From assembly GCF_020042345.1 (NCBI RefSeq), contig NZ_CP083387.1:2480001-2544000 (forward strand): a DNA stretch of 64,000 nt. The letters are read 5' to 3'. The notes beneath the pieces were generated by a model, which saw only the letters and a program-made list of their open reading frames with translations, was not told the origin of the DNA and did no database searches. The position numbers were made by a program, and so were the translations under genes. Positions 9,487 through 17,077 of the stretch are shown here, piece by piece. The DNA comes from Arachidicoccus terrestris (GTDB lineage: Bacteria > Bacteroidota > Bacteroidia > Chitinophagales > Chitinophagaceae). How positions within the stretch are numbered: position 1 is the stretch's first letter; each line of letters begins with the position of its first letter.

Positions 9487-11814
9487 TTACCCGTTTATCA
9501 TAAAAAGATGTTTTCCGGAGGAAACCTGAGTGACAATCCAATAACCGTCTTCGTAGGAGGCATTGACGGGGCGTCCATCCATCATAATTTGTACACCTTC
9601 TTTATCAGGGAAAGGCAAGTATATTGTAGCAGTTGTATTACCGGGTATCATGACCTGCATTTTGAACCGGTCACCAGCCTTTTGAAAGTCAACCTGAATG
9701 ACCCCGTTTACTGTGCTGTATTTAATAGAAGCTTGTCCGAGTGTGCCGGGATGTGGTTGAATCCTTATTGCTTTAAATCCCGGTTTTGCCGGCCGGATGC
9801 CCATCAGATGACGGACAATATAGTTGGCAGGAGCTGTTCCCCATGCGTGGTTCCAGTCCTGATTGGGTTTAAACGCCTGCCCCCAGGCTTCCATGGTCAT
9901 CGTGGCGCCTTCCTGCAACATATTTATCCAGCTTCTTTTATTCGTAGCGGTTAAGAGTCGTAAGGCATAGCCGGAACGGTCTTGCTCGCCTAAGGCTTCC
10001 AGTAGGAATTGCGCGCCATACACACTACAGGAGACACGACGTGATTTTATAAAGCGCAGTACATGTTTAATATTGTCTTTTGGTACCAGACCGAAGGCTA
10101 ACGCAAACATATTGGCGTGCAAAGAACGATGATCTGTTCCGATACCGTCTACAACAAGCCCGGATGCAGGATCCATAAAATGGGCGATAAAAGATTTTCT
10201 GACGGCCTCGGCCTTTCTCTGATACAAACGGGCTTCAGACGGCTTTTGCAGCTCTTTCGCTATTGCTGCCATAGCCAGTAACCCGCGATAGTAAAAAGCA
10301 TTGACAACCGCATTATAATCTGTAAAAACAAAGCCGTCCGTTTCTTTCTCAGTATGAGGCCAGTCAACGATATCCTTAAGCCCCCCATTACCGTCGAAGG
10401 TTTTATAATGGATGGATTTCAAAAACGCTGGTAATTGTTTCCCGGTTCGTGTACTGATCAGGCCGTTGTCTTCCTGTAGTGCAGTCAATGTCTTGGATTT
10501 CAGATCGGTGTAGATGCTAACAAGATTGCGGAGGTCACCACTGTACATATAGTCGTAGTAAGCGATCAGCGGATTTTGGAGCGACCATTCTGTAGGCCAG
10601 GTGGGATGATAGATCAAAAAATCCAATGTTCTTTTGGCCATATTAAATGCTGCATCGGAACTATAATGCGATAGCTGATTAATCAACGCATCCGCCTCAT
10701 AGGGAATCCGCTCTCTGTCTCCATCCACATAATAACCTGTAAAGGAGGTTGCTTGAATGGTGTATTTACATAGCTCCCAAACGCGGTTTAAGTTACTATC
10801 CGAGCTTGTAAATTGGGTGGCATCATTGTCGAATGGCACATGGACTATATCTCTGCAGACCTGTAGAATCCTGTTATTTTTAAGATTGCCCATGATCTCC
10901 AGATACCGGAATGGCAGCACCTCCCCGATATAAGCTGGCATTTTAATAGCGTTAGGGCCGGTGTTCCTCTTATCGGCCAAAAGAGCAATTGCATAAGTAT
11001 GCTGACCCTTTCTGAGCGCGAGCTTGATTTCCCGGTAGCGCACCGTTCCGGGAGGATCCGAATTAATAAAACCATTAACGCTCAGCATTTCTCCCAGCCG
11101 GACGGTCAATGAATCATCATGCTCTGCATCAACTTCTATCCATGGCTGACTAAATCCGTCTTTACCAAAATCGTGGAGAAGGATATTTTTATTGAGGGTT
11201 TTTGTACACACCGGGAACTGCCTGGTTTTGGTAACCACATATGAAGGTAAGGCGTAATCAGACAGGCTGTCACTTGTTCTAAAAGCCTGTATGGCGGAGT
11301 AGGCACTGTGTTTATTTTTTCCCCATACCCGCACCTGCCAAAAATAAACGGTGCCGGGTTGAAGCGCAGGACCGCCGTATTTAATATTAATATTGTTGCC
11401 GCTATAAACTTTTTCTGAATTCCAGATATCAGCATGCGCCTTTTGCAGGCTTTTCTCACTACTTGCCACCATTATCTGAAAGGCCGTCTGCTGCTTTATG
11501 AACGGGGGATCCACCCATGTAAAGCCCGGAAACTTGCTGTTTATTGCAGTGTATTGAAGGGAATCCTTATCCATTGTATGGATCGAGGCTAATGCGTAAT
11601 TTGTTAAATGGCCGCGGGCATATACCCGCTCCGGATATCGCAGCAGATCAACCCTTAATTGTGTCGGAACTGCCAGGGGTATAGAAGGGGGGATCGGTTT
11701 TTGACAATGAGCCCACGCCGGCAAAATGATCAGACATACAATACTGCTCAGCAGATACGGCACCCTGATTTTTTTGTCCCACTTGAGATATACTTTAATT
11801 GTGCTTGACCCCAT
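9487..11814 (-). CDS. GH78 alpha-L-rhamnosidase, secreted
   Basis: Retaining/inverting assignment is not attempted here; the family is GH78, inverting by family knowledge, releasing terminal alpha-L-rhamnose. The 775-residue protein has an N-terminal membrane/signal segment (PYLLSSIVCLIILPAWAHCQ), then a Fn3-like/beta-sandwich N-terminal part with PALQPGTVYFWQVRVWG, the (alpha/alpha)6 barrel with the conserved acidic loop YVDGDRERIPYEADALINQL, the motif EGATMTMEAWGQAFKPNQDWNHAWGTAP, and a C-terminal beta-sandwich (GIRPAKPGFKAIRIQPHPG). It is divergent from SusC pair 2, whose start is 293 bp away, and that gap contains two LacI-like sites. Together with GH106 it gives the window two rhamnosidase families. 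Exact linkage specificity is not readable. Confidence 0.93.
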   Translation of the reverse strand: MGSSTIKVYLKWDKKIRVPYLLSSIVCLIILPAWAHCQKPIPPSIPLAVPTQLRVDLLRYPERVYARGHLTNYALASIHTMDKDSLQYTAINSKFPGFTWVDPPFIKQQTAFQIMVASSEKSLQKAHADIWNSEKVYSGNNINIKYGGPALQPGTVYFWQVRVWGKNKHSAYSAIQAFRTSDSLSDYALPSYVVTKTRQFPVCTKTLNKNILLHDFGKDGFSQPWIEVDAEHDDSLTVRLGEMLSVNGFINSDPPGTVRYREIKLALRKGQHTYAIALLADKRNTGPNAIKMPAYIGEVLPFRYLEIMGNLKNNRILQVCRDIVHVPFDNDATQFTSSDSNLNRVWELCKYTIQATSFTGYYVDGDRERIPYEADALINQLSHYSSDAAFNMAKRTLDFLIYHPTWPTEWSLQNPLIAYYDYMYSGDLRNLVSIYTDLKSKTLTALQEDNGLISTRTGKQLPAFLKSIHYKTFDGNGGLKDIVDWPHTEKETDGFVFTDYNAVVNAFYYRGLLAMAAIAKELQKPSEARLYQRKAEAVRKSFIAHFMDPASGLVVDGIGTDHRSLHANMFALAFGLVPKDNIKHVLRFIKSRRVSCSVYGAQFLLEALGEQDRSGYALRLLTATNKRSWINMLQEGATMTMEAWGQAFKPNQDWNHAWGTAPANYIVRHLMGIRPAKPGFKAIRIQPHPGTLGQASIKYSTVNGVIQVDFQKAGDRFKMQVMIPGNTTATIYLPFPDKEGVQIMMDGRPVNASYEDGYWIVTQVSSGKHLFMING

Positions 11815-11843
11815 GGTGATTGAGATTAATTTTACTCTGGCAA

Positions 11844-11856
11844 TGTAACGTTTTCA
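11844..11856. promoter_or_regulatory. Putative LacI-family operator upstream of GH78
   Basis: Read on the minus strand it is TGAAAACGTTACA, a CG-centred imperfect palindrome 30 bp upstream of the GH78 start. The half-site TGANAACG recurs at 11946 and 38086 in this window. Short and degenerate, hence low confidence. Confidence 0.35.
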
Positions 11857-11945
11857 GAGGGATTTCTGCGTAATTCCGTTTATAAGATTCATCTTTATTA
11901 AATGCCAAAACCTGTGTTGACATTATTTCGGAAGAGCCTGCTATC

Positions 11946-11959
11946 TGATAACGATTTCA
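11946..11959. promoter_or_regulatory. Putative LacI-family operator upstream of SusC pair 2
   Basis: TGATAACGATTTCA has a central CG and five of seven matched arm positions. It shares the half-site TGANAACG with the site at 11844, and the two occupy the divergent GH78/SusC intergenic region. Confidence 0.33.
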
Positions 11960-12023
11960 GCGGTATGCTACAAATGATTCAAAACCTTTTATCAAAACTT
12001 TATATAAAGAAAAGTAAATTTTT

Positions 12024-12031
12024 TATATTTG
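12024..12031 (+). promoter_or_regulatory. Bacteroidota -7 box for SusC pair 2
   Basis: TATATTTG is an exact match to the Bacteroidota -7 consensus TAnnTTTG. It lies 76 bp before the chosen SusC start at 12108. No TTTG -33 element is evident at the usual spacing. Confidence 0.45.
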
Positions 12032-12107
12032 TCAAGGGAGTTAGCCATATCGGTTAATGCCATTATTCTTTTGATTGACATCCTTTCATCCTAAAAAAAC
12101 TTCATCT

Positions 12108-15100
12108 ATGACATCGAAACGATTATCGTCCAGACTCGTTCTGTGCATGGGCTTACTGTTGCTGTCTCTTGCAGGGTTTGCCCAAACCAAAACAATAACG
12201 GGCAATGTGACAAATGAAAAAGGAAATCCTGTTTCAGGTGCTTCTATTAAAGCGATCGGGACTACCTCCGGGACCTTTACTTCTTCGACCGGGGATTTCG
12301 AGTTGGATATTCCAGGCACGGTGACCCAGTTAGAGGTCAGTTATGTCGGATACGCTACTCAAACGGTAAGTATTGCCGGACTTACGACCATAAAAGTGCA
12401 ACTTCAGCCTTCGGCTGATCAGTCGTTAGACGAAGTTGTTGTTATCGGGTATGGCCAGGTCAGAAAGAAAGACCTGACAGGTTCGGTTGCCAGTATCGGC
12501 GCGAAAGATTTTAATAAGGGCGTTATTACGGCACCTGACCAATTGATACAGGGAAAAACACCCGGTGTAATGATCATTAATAACACCGGACAGCCAGGAG
12601 GTTCTACTACCGTAAAGATCAGAGGTAATTCATCCATCAGGGCCGGTAATAACCCGCTGTTTGTACTGGATGGTATTCCATTATCTGGTACATCCGCAAG
12701 GCCTGGTGGTAGCGGAGGATTCAGTACGGACGGAGGTAACCCGCTAACCTACCTGAATCCCAGTGATATCGCGAGTATCGACATTCTGAAAGACGCTTCG
12801 GCTACGGCGATCTACGGATCCAGAGGTGCCAACGGCGTTGTAATTATTACCACTAAACGCGCTAAATCCGGAGAGCCCACCCTCACCGTCGCTGCTTCAG
12901 GCGGCGTTTCAAAGCTCTTAAAAAAACCTGACGTGCTGGATGCCGGTGAGTTTAGACAAGCTATTCAAAATTATACACCTGGTGACGTTGAGACCGCTGA
13001 TTTTGGGAGTGACGTAGATGCTTTCCAGGAAATTACAAGGACCGCGCCGACACAGAATTACTATGGTGGTATCACGGGAGGCACAGAGAACGGACGTTAC
13101 CGGCTATCTGTTGGTTTCTTAGATCAGAAAGGGATTATAAAGACCTCCGATTTAAAAAAGTATACCGCCAATTTAAGCAGTAATTTTAAGTTCCTCGAGA
13201 ACAAAAGGCTGGGACTGGACCTGAATCTTCTGGTAACCCAAACCAATGAGAATCTGGCCCCGATCGATGTTGGCGTGGGGTTCACCGGGAACGTTATCTC
13301 TCAGGCCCTTCAATGGAACCCCACACGCCCCTTATATGATGCCAACGGGAACCCGACTTATGTCTCCTCTAATCAGATCAATCCCATGACCTCCCTTGCA
13401 GCTTATAAGGACAAAGCTACAGTGAATACCATCGTGGCCAGCATTTCTCCTTATTATAAAATAACGGACAATCTGGAGTATAAACTGATATATAGTGTTA
13501 CCCGGCAGACAGGTAACAGGACAGGCCGGTATATCGCCGGGATGATTGATTCCAGCCAGATAGACAACGGAATGGCTTTTATCGGCAATAACACAGAAAC
13601 CGATCAGCAATTAACGCAGACAGTGACCTACAATAAGGAGATTGCTGACGGGCTTAATTTAAACGCAGTTGCCGGTTATGAATTCCTGGATTATAAGATG
13701 CGCTGGAATTCTGAATCAGGTAGCGGATTTACCTATAACGGCCTGGATTTTTATGATTATCTAAATTACTCTACGGCCAATAACAGGGGAGTCAATTCTC
13801 ACAGGGACCCCAGTAATCAACTTCAATCGTTTTTCTTAAGGGCGTCCTTTAATTATCTGGACAGATACCTGTTGACTGCAACTGTCAGACGTGACGGCTC
13901 CACAAAGTTTGGTGAAAATAACCGGTATGCCAATTTTCCTTCGGTAGCCTTTGCATGGAATCTATCCAATGAAGATTTTTTGAAAGGCAGCAGTGTAGTG
14001 GACAACCTGAAACTTAGATTAGGTTGGGGACAAACCGGGAACTCAGCTTTCCCATCCGGCGCTTCCAGAGACAGGTTTACCTTCGGGACACAATCCATTA
14101 CACAGGCAAACTTTGGTAATCCGGACTTAAAGTGGGAAGCATCTACTACGCTGAATGCAGGTATTGATTTTGGCTTCTTCCAGAACAGGCTCTCTGGTTC
14201 GCTGGATTATTTTAATAAGAAAACAACGGACGCTTTATTTGAAAGCATTATTGCCCAACCGGCCCCTCCCAGCGGGAAAATATGGGTTAATCTGCCAGGA
14301 GAAGTTTCCAATCAGGGTTTTGAACTTTCCTTGACCGGCAATATTATCAGTCAGAAGGACCTTCACTGGAACCTTACTGCCAATGCTACCTATATCAAAA
14401 ATGATGTGTCCGGATTGACGGGTTATTATTCAACTGCGGCGTTAAGAGGCCAGGGCTTTTCCGGGGTTTTAGGTCAGCGAATGGTGAATGACCAACCGCT
14501 GAATGTCTGGTATCTCGCTAAATACGCTGGCATTGATCCTGCTACCGGAACAAGCATGTATGAGGCTATGGATGGTACCGTCGGAACGCCTGCAACAGAT
14601 GCCAAGTATGACCCGGCCTTAAATAAATTCTATGTAGGAAGCCCCAATCCTAAGTATTTGCTCGGCATCTCTACAGACGTGACCTATAAGAAGTTCACCG
14701 CTACCTTTAATATGAACGGTGCTTTTGGTCATTACCTGTTTAATAACACGATGGCTACTGTTTTGGGGTTGAGTAATCTTCCGGGCAGAAATATCGGGAA
14801 TGTATATTTTAACCCATCTGCTAAAGAATCTGTTTCCAATTCCGCTTCTGCCTCTACCCGGTATTTGGAGAAAGGTGATTATATGAAAATGTCCAATATT
14901 ACACTCAGTTACAGGGTCGGGGACATAGGAAAATCAATCAAGAACTTAAACATTTCCCTTACAGGGCAGAACCTGTTTGTCCTGACCGGTTACAATGGGT
15001 TTGATCCTGAAGTTAATACAGACGGGGCCAGCTCTGATATACCTTCTCTGGGGATTGAATATCTTCCATATCCACCTGCAAGAACGATTCTGTTAGGTGT

Positions 15101-15116
15101 CAACTTTTCATTATAA
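12108..15116 (+). CDS. SusC-like TonB-dependent outer-membrane transporter (pair 2)
   Basis: Outer-membrane glycan importer of the SusC family. The reading frame is open from a TTG at 12075, but the ATG at 12108 gives a clean signal peptide (MTSKRLSSRLVLCMGLLLLSLAGFAQ), so 12108 is preferred (1002 residues). Order: carboxypeptidase-regulatory-like domain (TITGNVTNEKGNPVSGASI), TonB-box region DEVVVIGYGQVRKKD, plug with DILKDASATAIYGSRGANGVVIITTK, then the barrel ending VNFSL. The SusD partner begins 26 bp downstream. It diverges from GH78 and sits next to GH106, so import of rhamnose-containing oligosaccharides is a reasonable inference, though it lacks the shared direct-repeat promoter. Confidence 0.96.
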   Translation: MTSKRLSSRLVLCMGLLLLSLAGFAQTKTITGNVTNEKGNPVSGASIKAIGTTSGTFTSSTGDFELDIPGTVTQLEVSYVGYATQTVSIAGLTTIKVQLQPSADQSLDEVVVIGYGQVRKKDLTGSVASIGAKDFNKGVITAPDQLIQGKTPGVMIINNTGQPGGSTTVKIRGNSSIRAGNNPLFVLDGIPLSGTSARPGGSGGFSTDGGNPLTYLNPSDIASIDILKDASATAIYGSRGANGVVIITTKRAKSGEPTLTVAASGGVSKLLKKPDVLDAGEFRQAIQNYTPGDVETADFGSDVDAFQEITRTAPTQNYYGGITGGTENGRYRLSVGFLDQKGIIKTSDLKKYTANLSSNFKFLENKRLGLDLNLLVTQTNENLAPIDVGVGFTGNVISQALQWNPTRPLYDANGNPTYVSSNQINPMTSLAAYKDKATVNTIVASISPYYKITDNLEYKLIYSVTRQTGNRTGRYIAGMIDSSQIDNGMAFIGNNTETDQQLTQTVTYNKEIADGLNLNAVAGYEFLDYKMRWNSESGSGFTYNGLDFYDYLNYSTANNRGVNSHRDPSNQLQSFFLRASFNYLDRYLLTATVRRDGSTKFGENNRYANFPSVAFAWNLSNEDFLKGSSVVDNLKLRLGWGQTGNSAFPSGASRDRFTFGTQSITQANFGNPDLKWEASTTLNAGIDFGFFQNRLSGSLDYFNKKTTDALFESIIAQPAPPSGKIWVNLPGEVSNQGFELSLTGNIISQKDLHWNLTANATYIKNDVSGLTGYYSTAALRGQGFSGVLGQRMVNDQPLNVWYLAKYAGIDPATGTSMYEAMDGTVGTPATDAKYDPALNKFYVGSPNPKYLLGISTDVTYKKFTATFNMNGAFGHYLFNNTMATVLGLSNLPGRNIGNVYFNPSAKESVSNSASASTRYLEKGDYMKMSNITLSYRVGDIGKSIKNLNISLTGQNLFVLTGYNGFDPEVNTDGASSDIPSLGIEYLPYPPARTILLGVNFSL

Positions 15117-15142
15117 TATTATAAATAGCTAAATGATAATTT

Positions 15143-16699
15143 ATGAAAGCTTCAAAAATATATTTTACGATGCTCATTTTATGCAGCCTGATGTTTTCCT
15201 GTACCAAGCTCAATGAGGATCTGTATAGCGAACTAGAAGATGCGGGCAGTGTCTCCAAGTCGGTAGACGACCTGCTGACCAGCGCCTACTCCACCCTGAA
15301 CGGGCCTTACCAACAGGATAACAGATGGGCACTCCAGGAAATAACAACCGATGAGGCGATGGCGCCAACCAGGGGGGGAGACTGGGATGATAATGGTATC
15401 CACAGGGCGCTTCATCTCCATTTATGGAATGCGGATAATTCCTATATGGCTAATACATTCAATGGCCTGGGAAACGCTATTTTCCAGGGGTCCAATGTGC
15501 TGCGTTTTAAACCTTCCGTTCAACAGGCCGCCGAGGCGAAATTTATCCGCTCCCTGGCCATGTTTGATATGCTGGATCTATGGGATCAGGTGCCATACCG
15601 GGAAAGCCTGGAATCTTTTAAAACACCTCCTTCCGTTTTGAAAGGTCAGGAGGCCATCGATTTTATCATTAAGGACATAAACGATGCAATGGGGGCCTTG
15701 CCTGACAAAACAGAAGCATATGTTGCCAATAAGAATGCAGCGAGGGTGCTTTTAATGAAACTCTATCTGAATAAGGGTGCTTTTCTCAACAGGCAGGCGC
15801 CGACATTTAGTAAGGAGGATATGAATAAAGTGATCGCACTTGCCAAGGAGATTACTGCCAGCGGGGAATACTCTGTTTCTGCGCCTGGCCATTATTTTGA
15901 TAATTTTGCGCCTAACAATGATAAGATTTCCACTGAAAATATTTTTACGCTTTATAATGAAAATGGTGTAAGAGGAGGCAGCGTGGATAGAACCTGGAAT
16001 ACCGTTGCGCATTATAATATGTTACCTGGCGGATGGAATGGATGGTGCACACTTTCTGATTTTTACGATAAATTCCAAAGTAGTGATGAAAGAAGGGGCA
16101 TCTATTATGACTATCCTGCAGATACCACTTCCAATCGTAAAAAAGACTATCATAGGCAGAACGTTGGCTTCTTTGCCGGCCAGCAGTATAACTGGACGAC
16201 CAATAAGCCTTTAATGGCCAGAAATCCAAGTACGGCACCACTGGTTTTCACACCGGAAGTGACGCTAAGAACCTCCGGTGCCACGCTTGAAACGGCAGGA
16301 ATCCGGCCTATGAAATATGCCTATGATTATAGCAGTACCGGGCAAAAGAATAATGATTGGGTTGTTTATCGATATTCAGATGTACTGTTAATGGAAGCAG
16401 AAGCTATTTTGAGAGGAGGAGATGGTACGGCTATTGAAGCGCTGGCATTGGTGAATAAGATCCGGATTAATCGAGGCGTTCTGCCGCTTACGGCTCTCAC
16501 ACTGGACAATTTGCTGGATGAACGCGGCCGCGAGCTCTATTGGGAAGGTTGGAGAAGACAGGATCTGATCCGTTTTGGTAAATTTCTGGAGGCCTGGCAG
16601 GAAAAGCCGGCTGACGCGAGCGCCAATACACTTTTATTTGCAATACCTGCACAACAGGTTGCCTCCAATCCGAATCTGACGCAGAATCCCGGATTCTAG
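15143..16699 (+). CDS. SusD/RagB-like surface glycan-binding lipoprotein (pair 2)
   Basis: Partner of the SusC transporter ending 26 bp upstream. The 518-residue protein has a lipoprotein signal with lipobox LMFSC, the SusD helical repeat region (AAEAKFIRSLAMFDMLDLWDQVPY), and the C-terminal signature LLDERGRELYWEGWRRQDLIRFGKFLE, ending NPNLTQNPGF. Expression probably ends at the hairpins at 16703-16770. Ligand unknown. Confidence 0.95.
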   Translation: MKASKIYFTMLILCSLMFSCTKLNEDLYSELEDAGSVSKSVDDLLTSAYSTLNGPYQQDNRWALQEITTDEAMAPTRGGDWDDNGIHRALHLHLWNADNSYMANTFNGLGNAIFQGSNVLRFKPSVQQAAEAKFIRSLAMFDMLDLWDQVPYRESLESFKTPPSVLKGQEAIDFIIKDINDAMGALPDKTEAYVANKNAARVLLMKLYLNKGAFLNRQAPTFSKEDMNKVIALAKEITASGEYSVSAPGHYFDNFAPNNDKISTENIFTLYNENGVRGGSVDRTWNTVAHYNMLPGGWNGWCTLSDFYDKFQSSDERRGIYYDYPADTTSNRKKDYHRQNVGFFAGQQYNWTTNKPLMARNPSTAPLVFTPEVTLRTSGATLETAGIRPMKYAYDYSSTGQKNNDWVVYRYSDVLLMEAEAILRGGDGTAIEALALVNKIRINRGVLPLTALTLDNLLDERGRELYWEGWRRQDLIRFGKFLEAWQEKPADASANTLLFAIPAQQVASNPNLTQNPGF

Positions 16700-16702
16700 T
16701 TA

Positions 16703-16770
16703 GTTCCGTAAGGAACAGAGGTTTTTTAATTAATGAACTCCCGCCATGCAGACGGGGGTTCATTATTTTG
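16703..16770 (+). terminator. Double hairpin terminator after SusC/SusD pair 2
   Basis: Two hairpins follow the SusD stop. The first is GTTCC-GTAA-GGAAC (16703-16716) followed by AGAGGTTTTTT. The second is TGAACTCCCG (16734-16743) / CGGGGGTTCA (16753-16762) followed by TTATTTT. Confidence 0.75.
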
Positions 16771-16857
16771 AAGGCCGATAGCAAAGACAGCCGAAGGAGG
16801 AAAACTATTTTTTAGTATCTGGCTGTCAATTAAATACAGGGACGATTGACAGTTGGG

Positions 16858-16902
16858 CAGGACAGTGCGGGATGGTTGGATAAAAAATTTCTTTTATAAT
16901 TG
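16858..16902 (+). promoter_or_regulatory. Shared direct-repeat activator site and -7 box, GH106 promoter (site G)
   Basis: Direct repeat CAGGACAGTG-CGGGATGGTT (16858-16877, 10-bp period), then 17 bp, then TATAATTG (16895-16902), a near-match to the TAnnTTTG -7 box. The same architecture with identical 17-bp spacing occurs at six other promoters in the window. The second half-site here has CGGG in place of CAGG. Confidence 0.75.
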
Positions 16903-17077
16903 CATTATAATCGGAATTTAACGAATGTTCACTTGTTTTTGGGTGGTAGTGGACTGACCGGGCTAAACGGCACATGACAGCAATTGCTTTTAACCGTTTG
17001 CTGGTAACGGGTGTATGCAATACAACCTGGCTTATTTTTAAATAAATTGTTCAAATTTTTATTCAAGCAGTAAATCA

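Larger units (their letters stand above)
16700..17077. other. Intergenic region between SusD pair 2 and GH106
   Basis: It contains the double terminator and, further right, the GH106 promoter with the shared direct repeat (16858-16902). From the -7 box to the GH106 start is about 175 bp of untranslated leader with no gene that I can support. Confidence 0.7.

Noticed and set aside
9264-9503. Small plus-strand reading frame upstream of GH78's 3' end
   Set aside because: It overlaps the LacI operator region and the GH78 coding end, has no family features and no ribosome-binding context; it looks like a chance frame.
12075-12107. TTG start for SusC pair 2
   Set aside because: The ATG at 12108 gives an uninterrupted signal peptide, while the TTG adds eleven polar residues in front of it.
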